Of a stretch of DNA of 64,000 nt, positions 1-9,072 are shown one piece after another. Both the position numbers and the translations under genes were made by a program. The DNA comes from Algoriphagus aestuarii (GTDB lineage: Bacteria > Bacteroidota > Bacteroidia > Cytophagales > Cyclobacteriaceae): the NCBI GenBank assembly GCA_017051695.1, contig JAFIDK010000001.1, positions 992,001 to 1,056,000 on the forward strand, in the 5' to 3' direction. The notes beneath the pieces were generated by a model that saw only the letters and a program-made list of their open reading frames with translations, had not been told where the DNA came from and searched no databases. Each line of letters starts with the position of its first letter. Positions within the stretch are counted from its first letter, which is position 1.

Positions 1-458
1 TAGAGTCGATTATTGGCATCGTTATCTGAGACCAAAAGTATTTTTTTGATGTAATGGCCAATGCTCGGAAGAGAGTCTTTTGAAGAATTATCCACATAGG
101 CAGGAATTTGAGATGGACGAACAGAATCGACCAAAAAAATCGATTCTTTATTCAAGTTATCCACAGAGTTTTCCTCCAGCCATTCCAATGCCAACAGTGC
201 GATAGGCAATTTGACCGTGGAGGCTGGATAATAATAAACAGAGTCATTTAGATTAAATGAAAAATCTGTAAAAATCGGGTTGCCATGTTCGTTCCGATCG
301 ATCTGAGAATATAAAATCTGGACTTGGTATCGATCAGGGTCAGATAGGACTTTTTCTAAAATCGGGTACTTGCTGAAATCACCTTCAAAAGGATTTTCAT
401 TTTTTTGGCTGCATGAAATCGTGAGCAAGATGAAAAGGCTCCCCAGTAATATTCTCAT
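1..458 (-). CDS. Beta-lactamase-fold serine hydrolase lipoprotein (C-terminus cut by window edge)
   Basis: This gene runs off the left edge, so only about 152 N-terminal residues are visible, starting from the ATG at 458. A short signal sequence ends in a lipobox with Cys16, so it should be a lipoprotein. The motifs S80-T-V-K83 (SxxK, catalytic serine and lysine) and S144-D-N146 (SDN) are spaced as in class A beta-lactamases and related penicillin-interacting serine hydrolases. The third motif (KTG) would lie outside the window. Whether it hydrolyses beta-lactams or is a non-resistance relative cannot be told from this fragment. It lies just upstream of the aminotransferase gene's 3' end on the same strand. 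Confidence 0.75.
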   Translation of the reverse strand, partial: MRILLGSLFILLTISCSQKNENPFEGDFSKYPILEKVLSDPDRYQVQILYSQIDRNEHGNPIFTDFSFNLNDSVYYYPASTVKLPIALLALEWLEENSVDNLNKESIFLVDSVRPSQIPAYVDNSSKDSLPSIGHYIKKILLVSDNDANNRL

Positions 459-471
459 GATTTATTTTTCT

Positions 472-1533
472 TTAACTCTTGTAAATTTGATTGATATAAT
501 ACCAGATCGAATCGATGTCTTCGGCATTGTGAAAGGCTGAAATGATGATTCTATTCACCGAAGGATCCTTGGATGTGGGATATGGAAAGGAGGAGGTGAT
601 AATCTGGTTTGCTTCAAATTTTGCAGCCCAGGCTTCTGGTCGATATGAGAAAACCGGATAATTTTTTACTCCCTTTATGTGCTCAGGAATCTGGTTTTTT
701 TTGACAAAATAGTTGATCAATTGCATCAATCTTTCTTTTCGTTCTTGATAAACGGTTTGTGATTGAAGAAAAGCGTACAGATAAGCTGGAGGACAGGGTG
801 ATGCTCCTCCATAAATTGGCAGGTTTTGAATGAAATCACAGGTTTTTTGATCTGAAAGAATGATTCCGGCAGGCAATCCAAGACCTTTGCCAAGAGAACC
901 TGTGACGACTAATTGCAGTGGAAGGTCTTTCCAGAGGCTATAGGTCCCAAAAACACCTTTGCCGAGTATTCCCAATGCATGGCTATCATCGACCAATAGA
1001 CTGACTTCGTGTTTTTCAGCCACTGGTAAAAGCCAGGAATAGTCATGAATTTCAGGAAGCATGGGGTTCACAGCATTTCCCAAAATCAGGATTTTTTGGC
1101 GATCTATTTTAGTTGATTTTTCCAGACATGCATTTTTCCATTTCTCAAAGTCCTGATTGGCATCTGGTTTTAGTTCCACAGGCAAAATTGCCGGATGAGT
1201 ATCTGGAGCCACCCAAATTTGATCCGAATTTTTACTGAGAAATTGCAAAGCCGCGATTCCTGCCAGGTATCCACTACTCATGGTTAAGGAAGCTTCGGCT
1301 CCTGCTTCCTTTGCAAAAAAGGACTCGAACTGATCAAAAATTTGCAGACGAACAGAATTGATTCTACTCAGACCGTGATTGAGTCCATAGTGCTCCATCC
1401 CGAGTACCACCTGCTCCTGAAACTCCGGCACCAGGTCAATTCCCAAATAGGATGTCCCGCTGAAATAATGATAGGACTTTCCCTGATGAACTATTTCACG
1501 GTCTATCCTGGTATTTAAATTAAAAATTTTCAA
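472..1533 (-). CDS. PLP-dependent aminotransferase, BioF/AONS-like (alpha-oxoamine synthase family)
   Basis: The 353-residue protein has the fold-type I PLP enzyme layout. VDDSHALG at 181-188 is the aspartate/histidine cofactor site, and SLGKGLG at 213-219 places the Schiff-base lysine at K216. These match 8-amino-7-oxononanoate synthase and related alpha-oxoamine synthases, which condense an amino acid with an acyl thioester. It is shorter than typical BioF (about 385-395 residues) and no other biotin gene is nearby, so the substrate is open. The start is a TTG at 1533; the next in-frame ATG would remove 45 residues of a plausible N-terminus. It lies 11 bp behind the VOC gene on the same strand, so the two are probably co-transcribed. 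Confidence 0.75.
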   Translation of the reverse strand: MKIFNLNTRIDREIVHQGKSYHYFSGTSYLGIDLVPEFQEQVVLGMEHYGLNHGLSRINSVRLQIFDQFESFFAKEAGAEASLTMSSGYLAGIAALQFLSKNSDQIWVAPDTHPAILPVELKPDANQDFEKWKNACLEKSTKIDRQKILILGNAVNPMLPEIHDYSWLLPVAEKHEVSLLVDDSHALGILGKGVFGTYSLWKDLPLQLVVTGSLGKGLGLPAGIILSDQKTCDFIQNLPIYGGASPCPPAYLYAFLQSQTVYQERKERLMQLINYFVKKNQIPEHIKGVKNYPVFSYRPEAWAAKFEANQIITSSFPYPTSKDPSVNRIIISAFHNAEDIDSIWYYINQIYKS

Positions 1534-1544
1534 TCCTTTAAAGG

Positions 1545-1967
1545 TTACTTGGCAAAAATCTGCGATTCATCCTGGAATGATTTGAACTCCAGGGCGTTTC
1601 CGCAAGGGTCTAGAAAAAACATGGTAGCCTGCTCTCCTACTTCTCCTTTGAACCGGATGTAGGGCTCGATGACAAATTCTATCCCATGCGCTTTTAATTT
1701 GTCTGCCAGTTCATGCCATTCATCCCATGGCAAAATGGCTCCAAAGTGGCGGACTGGTACATTTTTTCCATCTACTGCATTGGTTTTAGCGAGTGCCAGC
1801 TCATCAGGTTTGATGTGGGCTGAGAGTTGGTGGCCAAAGAAATTGAAGTCGATCCATTTTTCGGTGCTTCTGCCAATATCGCAGCCCAGCAAATCCCCGT
1901 AAAATGCTCTCGTTTCTTCAATATCCCTGATCGGGAAAGCCAGGTGAAAGGGTTTAAATTGGCTCAT
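1545..1967 (-). CDS. VOC superfamily (glyoxalase/bleomycin-resistance fold) protein
   Basis: This 140-residue protein has the paired beta-alpha-beta-beta-beta modules of the vicinal oxygen chelate fold. The first module starts with FHLAFPIRD and FYGDLLG; the second ends in [13 protein letters not shown], the usual C-terminal metal-ligand strand with a glutamate. The ATG at 1967 is well placed. Members include glyoxalase I, dioxygenases and antibiotic-binding proteins. The sequence alone does not separate these, and close relatives are usually annotated only as VOC family proteins. It is the first gene of a likely two-gene unit with the BioF-like gene downstream. The patatin gene diverges from it across about 60 bp. 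Confidence 0.8.
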   Translation of the reverse strand: MSQFKPFHLAFPIRDIEETRAFYGDLLGCDIGRSTEKWIDFNFFGHQLSAHIKPDELALAKTNAVDGKNVPVRHFGAILPWDEWHELADKLKAHGIEFVIEPYIRFKGEVGEQATMFFLDPCGNALEFKSFQDESQIFAK

Positions 1968-2026
1968 AATGCGTACTTTCGTTTGAATATTTCTGCTTCA
2001 ATTTAGTTTATTATTCTTTGAAAAAA

Positions 2027-2938
2027 ATGTCAGAAAGTAAATCAGTGTCTTTAGTGTTGAGCAGCGGCGGTGCAAGAGGATTAGCGCATGTGGGAGTCAT
2101 TGAAGAATTGGAAAACAGAGGTTATACCATCGCCGAAATCGCTGGATGCTCGGCAGGAGCCTTAGTTGGCGGGATGTACGCTGCAGGTAAGCTAGAGGAA
2201 TTTAAGGATTGGATATGTCACTTGGATCGGGTAGATGTTTTTTCATTAATGGATTTTACCTTTTCCAGTAGGGGGTTTATCAAGGGTGAAAAAGTCTACA
2301 ATGCCTTGAAAAAAGTAGTGAAAGACTGTCAGATCGAGGATTTGTCTATTCCTTTTTCATGCAATGCAGTGGATTATAAAAGTGGTCAGGAGGTGATTTT
2401 CCGATCGGGTAGTTTGTATGCTGCGATTCGGGCTTCAGGAAGTATTCCCACTGTATTCCAACCTGCAAAAATCCATAAATTAGAGCTAATCGACGGCGGA
2501 GTACTTAATCCTGTTCCGATTTCACTTTTGAATAATCCCATGGAAAGAACCATCGTGGTAGTGGGACTGAATGGACCTGATTCTGAATTGATCATTCCTC
2601 CCAAAAAAGATGCAGAAGGTCATCGATTTATATCTTTGCCGGGCTGGCTCAAAGATTACAGAATCAAAATGCAACAGTATCTACCAGAGCAACAGAAAAT
2701 CGAAAAGCCAACCTCACTAAGTTCTATTAACCTGATGACCAGGTCATTTGATCTTTTGCAGGATCGGTTTTGTAGCTTGCTGATCGAAAAGTACCCTGTG
2801 GATATCAAAATCCGGGTTGCTAGGAATCAAGCGGGGACATTGGAATTTCATAGAGCTGCAGAATTAGTTGAAATTGGAAGACAAAAGGCCAAATTGGCAC
2901 TGGATAATTGGGAAAATGGATTACAGAGAACTGAATAG
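2027..2938 (+). CDS. Patatin-like phospholipase (RssA/YchK type)
   Basis: A 303-residue hydrolase of the patatin family, which uses a Ser-Asp dyad to cleave acyl esters of lipids. The oxyanion-hole motif GGARG is at 14-18, the nucleophile elbow G40-C-S42-A-G is next, and the catalytic Asp is in the DGG motif near 156. No signal peptide is visible, so it is probably cytoplasmic, like RssA proteins. The frame opens at a TTG at 2018, but the ATG at 2027 is the likelier start. The last 23 bp overlap the following methyltransferase gene, which suggests translational coupling. Substrate and role are not known. Confidence 0.85.
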   Translation: MSESKSVSLVLSSGGARGLAHVGVIEELENRGYTIAEIAGCSAGALVGGMYAAGKLEEFKDWICHLDRVDVFSLMDFTFSSRGFIKGEKVYNALKKVVKDCQIEDLSIPFSCNAVDYKSGQEVIFRSGSLYAAIRASGSIPTVFQPAKIHKLELIDGGVLNPVPISLLNNPMERTIVVVGLNGPDSELIIPPKKDAEGHRFISLPGWLKDYRIKMQQYLPEQQKIEKPTSLSSINLMTRSFDLLQDRFCSLLIEKYPVDIKIRVARNQAGTLEFHRAAELVEIGRQKAKLALDNWENGLQRTE

Positions 2939-3530
2939 CTTACTAGGAAATATTGATGTTTATCTGCTAGATCAGATTCTGAAAGGGCGATTTAACAAAG
3001 ACATGAAAATCCTTGACGCTGGATGTGGTGAAGGACGAAATGCGGTTTATTTCATCAATTCAGGATATCAGGTTTTTGGAATAGACCAAAATGAAACGGC
3101 GGTGCAATATTGCAGATACTTATCCAAAAGTCTGGATCCAACGTATGATGCACATCGGTTTCAAGTGGGGGGCTTGGAAGATATTCCCTTTCATAAAGGA
3201 GCTTTTGATTCGGTGATTTGTTCGGCCGTGTTGCATTTTGCAAGTGCTGAGGCAAAATTCTGGCAAATGATCCAGGAATTGATTCGGGTGTTGAAACCTG
3301 GTGGCACTTTTTGGTTCCGAATGTGCACAGGGTTTGGAGGGATTTTGGAGCAATCCCAGTTTTTGGGAGATGGTAGGTATTTACTTCCTGATGGATCGGA
3401 GCGTTTTGTGCTTATGCAAAAACAGTTGGATAAACTTCAGGAACTTGGATTTGAGTTTCTGGAATCTCCTAAGACAGTTTTGGTACTTGGACAGCGGGAA
3501 ATGGGAGTTTTTGTGATGAGGAAAAAATAG
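2916..3530 (+). CDS. Class I SAM-dependent methyltransferase
   Basis: A protein of about 204 residues with SAM-binding motif I at 32-40 (ILDAGCGEG), an acidic residue at the end of the second strand (VFGIDQNE), and the motif II/III region VICSAVLHF. LIRVLKPGGTFWF is the post-motif strand typical of the methyltransferase_11/TehB group. The open frame extends back to a TTG at 2868, but the ATG at 2916 sits directly before the region that aligns with the fold. It begins inside the 3' end of the patatin gene, so the two are likely one operon. The methyl acceptor cannot be predicted; a small molecule is more likely than a nucleic acid given its size. Confidence 0.8.
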   Translation: MDYRELNSLLGNIDVYLLDQILKGRFNKDMKILDAGCGEGRNAVYFINSGYQVFGIDQNETAVQYCRYLSKSLDPTYDAHRFQVGGLEDIPFHKGAFDSVICSAVLHFASAEAKFWQMIQELIRVLKPGGTFWFRMCTGFGGILEQSQFLGDGRYLLPDGSERFVLMQKQLDKLQELGFEFLESPKTVLVLGQREMGVFVMRKK

Positions 3531-3584
3531 TTTGTTTTGATCCCGCACAGGCGCAAAGCTTTGATTATATACGCAAAATTGAAT

Positions 3585-3675
3585 ATTCAGTCATATCGAC
3601 TGTAGCCCGCGGAAGGAGAAATCTCAATTATTATTGACGAGATCTCCCGCTTTGGTCGAAATGACCAAAAATTAG
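3585..3675. repeat. Imperfect palindromic dispersed repeat (REP-like)
   Basis: Non-coding DNA after the methyltransferase gene holds an imperfect inverted repeat. A left arm reading like TCATATCGACTG..GCCCGC..GGAGAAATCTC is mirrored by a right arm GAGATCTCCCGC..GGTCGAAATGACC. A related fragment (GGTCATTTCGAT..GGGAGAAATCTC) recurs near 4408-4436. Short palindromes of this wording are, as far as I recall, common between genes in Bacteroidota genomes. No gene is present here. Confidence 0.55.
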
Positions 3676-3721
3676 TTATCGTTCAAATAATGAAGCATTT
3701 AAAAAATTCAGTTTAAACTCC

Positions 3722-4324
3722 ATGGATTTACAATACGGATTAGAACTTGTCGGAACGTTTGTGTTTGCCATATCGGGTGCTTTAGCTATCCGGGAGCGGG
3801 AGCATGATATGTTTGGTGCGGGATTTACGGGATTTATTACTGCGATAGGAGGAGGAACCTTAAGAGATATTTTGCTTGATAGTTATCCACTGGTCTGGAT
3901 TGTGGATGTGAAGTTTTTGTATGCAATTTTTGCGGGAATTTTGGCAGCCTTTGTTTTCCCCAATTTCTTAAGTAGGCTTCGAAAAACTTTTTTCCTTTTC
4001 GATACTCTAGGTATAGGTTTTTTTACGGTTTTGGGAGTAGAGAAAGCTTTGAGTTTGGGAGTAAGACCGGAGATTGCGGCGATTATGGGAATGTTTTCGG
4101 CAGTCATGGGTGGAGTGATCCGGGATACCTTGACCAATGAGATTCCAATTCTGTTCAGAAAAGAAGTGTATGCTTCAGCTTGTTTGGCAGGTGCTGTTTT
4201 GTATGTGGTGTTGAATTATTTTGAAGTAGAAAGAGATTGGAATTTATTGGTTTCGATGTCTCTGGTAATCAGTATTCGCTTTTTGGCGATGAAGTACAAA
4301 TTGAGTTTACCGAGATTGGATTAG
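3722..4324 (+). CDS. Trimeric intracellular cation channel family protein (YicG/UPF0126)
   Basis: The 200-residue membrane protein has six to seven hydrophobic segments arranged as two homologous three-helix halves. Each half carries a glycine-rich signature followed by Arg-Asp: AIGGGTLRD in the first and VMGGVIRD in the second. This is diagnostic of the UPF0126/YicG family, the bacterial relatives of TRIC cation channels, and the length is normal. The N-terminus (LVGTFVFAISGALAIRER) is also characteristic. It sits alone between two repeat-containing gaps. The physiological ion and role are unknown; potassium or an organic substrate are possibilities from the family literature. Confidence 0.85.
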   Translation: MDLQYGLELVGTFVFAISGALAIREREHDMFGAGFTGFITAIGGGTLRDILLDSYPLVWIVDVKFLYAIFAGILAAFVFPNFLSRLRKTFFLFDTLGIGFFTVLGVEKALSLGVRPEIAAIMGMFSAVMGGVIRDTLTNEIPILFRKEVYASACLAGAVLYVVLNYFEVERDWNLLVSMSLVISIRFLAMKYKLSLPRLD

Positions 4325-4399
4325 GAAGTCGGAAGAATGAAGAGAAAAAGCTGAAAAAAGTATTCCGTTTGCAGGCTCAGGTTACAGTAAAATAGAGTT

Positions 4400-4525
4400 T
4401 ATTTTAGGTCATTTCGATCACAGGGAGAAATCTCTGATAAAATAAGCCCGCAGATGTCCGCTGAAAAAGTCAGCGAAAATCCACGCCTTACATCCGAGAG
4501 AATCTGTGGGAAAATCAGATTCTAT
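4400..4525. repeat. Intergenic repeat fragments
   Basis: Between the YicG-like gene and the converging lipoprotein array. The stretch GGTCATTTCGAT..GGGAGAAATCTC resembles an arm of the palindrome at 3585-3675. It is followed by a GC-richer segment (AGCCCGCAGATGTCCGCTG and further) that contains no credible ORF. It has the look of dispersed repeat remnants rather than a gene. Confidence 0.35.
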
Positions 4526-4529
4526 GACT

Positions 4530-5633
4530 TTATGATTGGGTTAGATTAATGTCTATTACAAGGAATTGTAATTCTTCTGCTTCATTATTAAATACCCAAA
4601 TCTTACCTTTTCTCACAAAATAAGTAGATAGACTGAATTTTAGATTTGAAAGGTTTTCTTCATGAATCAATTTATAATCCTTAGAGAAAACAAGAAGGAA
4701 TTGATCAGGTATACCTCCAAATACTTGATTTTCTCTTTTTTTGCTAGCTATTCTGTAATAAAGGTTATTCACTCTATCATAAACTAATTTGCCATAATTA
4801 ATTTCTAGTCTTTCTAATTCCAAAATCTTTTTTACATCTGAATTAGCACCGGTTTTGGGATATTTCCCTTCTTTTCTTTTAGGAACTATTGTGGGTTGGA
4901 AGTCATGAAATTCCCAACTTTTTGAAATTGGATCTAGGACATAAAAGTCGATTCCATCATCGTGGAACACGATTATTTTATTATCTAAATATTCTGCTTC
5001 TTGCATTCCACTTATTGTCAATCTGCCAAGTTCAATTTCAAGGGCTTTTCTGTAAGCCATACTATCCACAAATACTTCGTTGTAAATCGAGTCTTTTAAA
5101 TTGATCCATCCAAGTGACTGCTTGACTTTCTTTGAATTTGTCAGTCCATAAAGGAAAAGGCTGTCATTTGAAATTTTTGCCTCTTGAAAAAATTCACTGT
5201 CCGCTCTTTTGTTGAAGGTTGATCGGATCGTAGGAAATTCGTTAATCAATGATCCATTTTCATTGATAGAAAATAAGCTCTTTGGCGTCAATAGATCGAT
5301 AATACCTTCTTTGCCAGGGAGATAATCAAAGGTTGAACCGATTCCTTTTGGACCTTCTTTTTGAAGCGGGATTGATAAAACAAATTTTCTTTTTTCTAGA
5401 TCTATTTTGTCAAATGCGAGATTAAAATCGTCAAAGAAATAAAGAGATTGTTCGTTATCTGAAAGCTTAATTTTTGGCAAGCCATGACCAAGATAAAACA
5501 AGTGCTTACCAGCATCAATATGCACTGTGTCAAGGATAAACGAAAAATCTATTTTGGCTGTATTTTCCCTTTTATTCTCCGGATTGCAGGCAAAAAGTAT
5601 AAATACCAGGAAAAAGAATAATTGTTTATTCAT
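4530..5633 (-). CDS. DUF4221-like lipoprotein, array member 1 (last gene, most divergent)
   Basis: A 367-residue lipoprotein (lipobox LFAC, Cys16) and the promoter-distal end of a ten-gene tandem family. It keeps the family marks: an N-terminal strand LDTVHIDAG, the loop KEGPKGIG about 90 residues in, a central ISNDSLFLYGL strand, and DRVNNLYYRIA in the third quarter. Its C-terminus (VFNNEAEELQFLV) has drifted far from the VNVEDELGFAV tag of the other members. The best start is the ATG at 5633, which overlaps the stop of the preceding gene by 8 bp; a TTG lies two codons upstream. The repeated strand pattern suggests a beta-propeller anchored in the outer membrane. Its biochemical role is unknown. 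Confidence 0.75.
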   Translation of the reverse strand: MNKQLFFFLVFILFACNPENKRENTAKIDFSFILDTVHIDAGKHLFYLGHGLPKIKLSDNEQSLYFFDDFNLAFDKIDLEKRKFVLSIPLQKEGPKGIGSTFDYLPGKEGIIDLLTPKSLFSINENGSLINEFPTIRSTFNKRADSEFFQEAKISNDSLFLYGLTNSKKVKQSLGWINLKDSIYNEVFVDSMAYRKALEIELGRLTISGMQEAEYLDNKIIVFHDDGIDFYVLDPISKSWEFHDFQPTIVPKRKEGKYPKTGANSDVKKILELERLEINYGKLVYDRVNNLYYRIASKKRENQVFGGIPDQFLLVFSKDYKLIHEENLSNLKFSLSTYFVRKGKIWVFNNEAEELQFLVIDINLTQS

Positions 5634-6786
5634 TTTCAAAATTCGGCTTCAATCTTACAAAAGCAAGTTCATCCTCAATATTTAAGAAAGTGTAAATCAT
5701 TCCTTTTCGTGCAAAATACTTTTGGGGAAGTACAAAGTCGCCTGGGAGTAACTCCTCATGAAGTTGGTTGAAGTTGGGATCAAAGGCGGTCAACACGGTT
5801 TTATAAACTATCGAATCTCCAATCAGACCTTTCATTTCTCTGCTAAATCGCCAATAAACGTTGTTTTGATCATCAAAAAAGAACCTTCCAAAATTCACTT
5901 CTTTCTCCTTTTCTTTGGTGATTTCCTTAAACTCTGCCTCATTATCTGACCTTTTGGGATAATTGCCTTCTGCTTCCTGAGAGGTAAACTTGCTTGTATA
6001 CGATTTAGAACTCAGCGTATTCGAACTCAGTTGAAAAAAATAAACCTTGTTTTGAGCTGTGTTGGAATAGATCAGGCTATCTCCTTTCAAATGTAACTTA
6101 ATATCCGCCATGTACATTTGAATAGGGTGAACACCTTCATAATAAAAAACGGTCTGGTATTTTTCCAGTTCTTTGAAAACCGTGAGCGGATGATACCTTA
6201 CTTGTTTTTTCTCCAGATCGAAAATCGCCAAACCATCAGCTGTATCCTCAATTTTTTGACCACCGTAAAGTGCTACTAGAAGTTTACCATCTTTCGAAAA
6301 TGTTTCTTCCAATCGTATTCTTTTCTCCGCAGGGAGCTTTTCCCCTACAAATTCCTGCTGGGCATAGACGAACCCATCTTGTTTTTTACCATTTAAATCA
6401 ACCATTGAGACCTGGTAATTGTCAGATAAAATCAACTTACCGGAACCTATGTCTTTAACTTTGGATATCATTCCAGGGCCAATGCCATTTGGACCTTCTT
6501 TTTCATAGGGAATAATTTTTTCCAAGGTCATGGATTCCAAATTGATGACCTCTAGATTGACTTGATTTCTATTAAAATTATAGAGGTATTTTCCATCTGG
6601 GGATTCTCCCGAACTGGTCAGCAGGTTATTGAGGTAAATAAACTCCTCTCCTGCATCAATTCTCACTGTATCAATGGTGTACGTAAAGGAAGGGTCCATC
6701 TTTCTGTTATTGTCAGAACTTCCCTTGGAACTGCAGCTGGCCAAAATTGCCAGGATAACCGGTGTTAAAAGTTTGATTTTAGTCAT
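5626..6786 (-). CDS. DUF4221-like lipoprotein, array member 2 (subgroup A)
   Basis: About 386 residues from the ATG at 6786, giving a signal peptide with lipobox LASC (Cys18). The open frame continues 16 codons further upstream, but that extension would bury the signal peptide. The start overlaps the stop of the preceding array gene by 8 bp. Family marks are IDTVRIDAGEEF near 35-46, KEGPNGIGPG near 100, VNFGRFFFDDQNN and YWRFS near 300, and the C-terminal LNIEDELAFVRLKP. It groups with members 3 and 6 by the phrase GDSIV..KTVLTAFDPNFNQLHEE, which subgroup B lacks. It is likely surface- or periplasm-facing; ligand unknown. Confidence 0.78.
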   Translation of the reverse strand: MTKIKLLTPVILAILASCSSKGSSDNNRKMDPSFTYTIDTVRIDAGEEFIYLNNLLTSSGESPDGKYLYNFNRNQVNLEVINLESMTLEKIIPYEKEGPNGIGPGMISKVKDIGSGKLILSDNYQVSMVDLNGKKQDGFVYAQQEFVGEKLPAEKRIRLEETFSKDGKLLVALYGGQKIEDTADGLAIFDLEKKQVRYHPLTVFKELEKYQTVFYYEGVHPIQMYMADIKLHLKGDSLIYSNTAQNKVYFFQLSSNTLSSKSYTSKFTSQEAEGNYPKRSDNEAEFKEITKEKEKEVNFGRFFFDDQNNVYWRFSREMKGLIGDSIVYKTVLTAFDPNFNQLHEELLPGDFVLPQKYFARKGMIYTFLNIEDELAFVRLKPNFENE

Positions 6787-7915
6787 AAGTAGGCTTGATT
6801 CGGGCAAAGCCCAGTTCATCATCAATATTGACAAAAGTGTATAGGATGCCGTCCTTAAAAAAAGAGAGACTTTGCGATATATTGAAGTCTATCTTTTCTT
6901 CGTGCAGCTGATTGAGATCCTGATCAAAAATGGTGAGAATTTTTTTGGTTACCACCGAGTCCGCAATCATCCGGTCCATCTCCTGACTGACTCTCCAAAA
7001 CTTTTTATTGGTCTCATCATAGACCATGGGAAAGAAATTAACTTCTTTGTTTTTCTCCGCCCAGGCATCTTTCATCTCTTGATCACTGTTGGTGTTTTTA
7101 CTGTAAAGACCTTTTTTGGAATCTGATGTCAAGCTGGAATGAAATGTCTTTTTTTGCAAAGAGTCAGAATTCAAATCATAGATAAAAGCTTCATTCCGGG
7201 CTGTATTGGTAAAGTAAACTTTGCCATTTTCCTCTGCGATCCATATTCTCTCAATGGTACTCATCCGCGGTTTACCATCCTGAAACTGGTTGATGTTAAA
7301 ATCAGTTAGAGACTCCAGTTCTGGAATTGGGATTTTTTTCAGCTCCATGGTCTGTAAATTCACGATTGCCAATCCCCTGATATCTCCTCCGAATTCCTGA
7401 ACCGAATAACTGGCGAAAAGGTAGTTTCCATCCCGAGATGGAATGGAGCCAAAATCCACCCCTTCCTTTTCTGCCAAGGTATCGCCTTTCAGTTGCTCAG
7501 GTTGAAATTTAAACAGTTGGTATTGGTCTAGCGTGGCGTTGGCTTTGACGAAGGATTGATAACCCTGAAAGATAAAATCTCCCTTATCGGACACAGAAAA
7601 GTCAGAGACATAAGTGCCGATACCTTCGGGTCCCTCTTTTTCCAGTGGAATGGATTCACGATAGATCAACTCCTCCAAGTCAATAATTTCTAGTTCAGGA
7701 GTTTTAGTGTTGAGGTTGTAGAGAATCTTTTGATCAGGAGATACAGCAGCCGTGTTCATGTAATTGCTGATAAAAACCAGATGATCACCTGGGTCGACCA
7801 TTACCGTGTCTATGGAAAAGGAAAAAGAGAAATTTGTGTCTCCTTCATTGTCCGATGATTCCGAACCACAGGCAAATAGCATGGCAAGGGAAAATAAAAT
7901 CAGTAGTCTTTTCAT
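6779..7915 (-). CDS. DUF4221-like lipoprotein, array member 3 (subgroup A)
   Basis: A 378-residue lipoprotein (lipobox LFAC, Cys16, then an acidic linker ESSDNEGD). Conserved blocks are IDTVMVDPGDH, KEGPEGIGTYV, VNFFPMVYDETNKKFWRVS and the end VNIDDELGFARIKP. The segment DSVVTKKILTIFDQDLNQL matches members 2 and 6 closely, so these three appear to share a recent ancestor. It begins only 5 bp after the stop of member 4 (which lies upstream on this strand) and overlaps member 2. No catalytic motif is visible. Blade-like strand repeats ending in aromatic or aspartate residues suggest a propeller fold. Confidence 0.78.
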   Translation of the reverse strand: MKRLLILFSLAMLFACGSESSDNEGDTNFSFSFSIDTVMVDPGDHLVFISNYMNTAAVSPDQKILYNLNTKTPELEIIDLEELIYRESIPLEKEGPEGIGTYVSDFSVSDKGDFIFQGYQSFVKANATLDQYQLFKFQPEQLKGDTLAEKEGVDFGSIPSRDGNYLFASYSVQEFGGDIRGLAIVNLQTMELKKIPIPELESLTDFNINQFQDGKPRMSTIERIWIAEENGKVYFTNTARNEAFIYDLNSDSLQKKTFHSSLTSDSKKGLYSKNTNSDQEMKDAWAEKNKEVNFFPMVYDETNKKFWRVSQEMDRMIADSVVTKKILTIFDQDLNQLHEEKIDFNISQSLSFFKDGILYTFVNIDDELGFARIKPTYD

Positions 7916-7920
7916 TTTTT

Positions 7921-9066
7921 TTAAAAGTTAAAAGTGAATACTGCGAAGCCGAGCTCATCCTCCACATTGACATAAGACCAAAGCTTACCTTCTTTGAAGA
8001 AGGGGGATTCAAGTCTAGTTTCTATATCATCTAGCCGTGTCTCACCGAGAAGGTTTAAGTCTTTGTCATAGGTGAAAAGGAAAACTTCAGATTCTTTTTC
8101 CAATTCTGGCGTTTCTTTCGGTATTAAATTATATCCCAATCGGAAATATTGTTGTCGCTTCTTATCCCATAAGAACTTATCAAAACTTGTTTGATATTTG
8201 AATTTGGCCCATTCAGCATAAAACTCATTTTCATCTCCAACCTCATTTTTGATTTCGCCTGATTTTTTTGGAGAAACTAATTGGTGAGGAAATTCAATTA
8301 ATCGTAATGAATCGGTTTGATAATCATAGATATAAGTATCAGAAGTTGAGGAGCTTGTTATGAATATTAAATTGTTTAATGTACTTAATTGAGCACCTTC
8401 ACTTACTCCCATCACTCTTTTTTCCTCCTTAAGATGTACTTTAAACTTTAATGTTGGAATTAAATTGGGTAGTGAAATAGTTTTCCCTTTTTTGAATTCT
8501 GGTTCTACAATGATTAATCTGACATCAGTAGTTGTATGATAAGAACTGGACAGTGCAAACATCAATTTCCCATCATGTGAAATTTTGGCTTGATTAGTTA
8601 TTAGTCCACCCTCATCTATATCTAGGCCTTCTATTTCTTTGAAATTGAATTTTAGACTTTTTTCTTTTTCGCCTGTTTTGAAATACGTTCCGACATTTAT
8701 GGAAGAAGACACGAATAAGAACCTTTCATTACTCAAAGGCTGAATAATTGGAGGATTGAAACCTATGGAATTAGGACCTTCTTTGGAGAATTGGTGGATA
8801 TCTGTCAATTCTAATTTTTGAAGATCAATCTCGTTAATGGCAGTTTTACTATAGTCATAATGGTAGAATTTCTGTTCATCTAACGAAATGGAAGAAAACC
8901 TTGACCCATGAGATAGGTCTATAATTTTCTCGCCCGGATCCACCACCACCGTATCCACAGAGTAAGTGAGATTTTCTAGGGTATTTACCAGTTCTTCACC
9001 TGTTGTTTCTTTTCCTCCACAGGAAGCAGAAGCAATTAGCAATAAAATAGGTAGTAGCTTTTTCAT
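7921..9066 (-). CDS. DUF4221-like lipoprotein, array member 4 (subgroup B, with tag)
   Basis: A 381-residue lipoprotein (lipobox SASC, Cys16). Marks: VDTVVVDPGEKI, KEGPNSIG, SFDKFLWDKKRQQYFRLG, and the subgroup B ending KLWSYVNVEDELGFAVF. The DNA encoding that ending (about 7921-8005) is nearly identical to the ends of members 5, 7, 8 and 10, while the middle of the protein is far more diverged. The central region contains ISHDGKLMFALSSS and LSTLNNLIFITSSS, the paired strands seen at the same place in the other members. It sits between a subgroup A and a subgroup B gene, so the two types are interleaved. Confidence 0.78.
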   Translation of the reverse strand: MKKLLPILLLIASASCGGKETTGEELVNTLENLTYSVDTVVVDPGEKIIDLSHGSRFSSISLDEQKFYHYDYSKTAINEIDLQKLELTDIHQFSKEGPNSIGFNPPIIQPLSNERFLFVSSSINVGTYFKTGEKEKSLKFNFKEIEGLDIDEGGLITNQAKISHDGKLMFALSSSYHTTTDVRLIIVEPEFKKGKTISLPNLIPTLKFKVHLKEEKRVMGVSEGAQLSTLNNLIFITSSSTSDTYIYDYQTDSLRLIEFPHQLVSPKKSGEIKNEVGDENEFYAEWAKFKYQTSFDKFLWDKKRQQYFRLGYNLIPKETPELEKESEVFLFTYDKDLNLLGETRLDDIETRLESPFFKEGKLWSYVNVEDELGFAVFTFNF

Positions 9067-9072
9067 AGTTAG

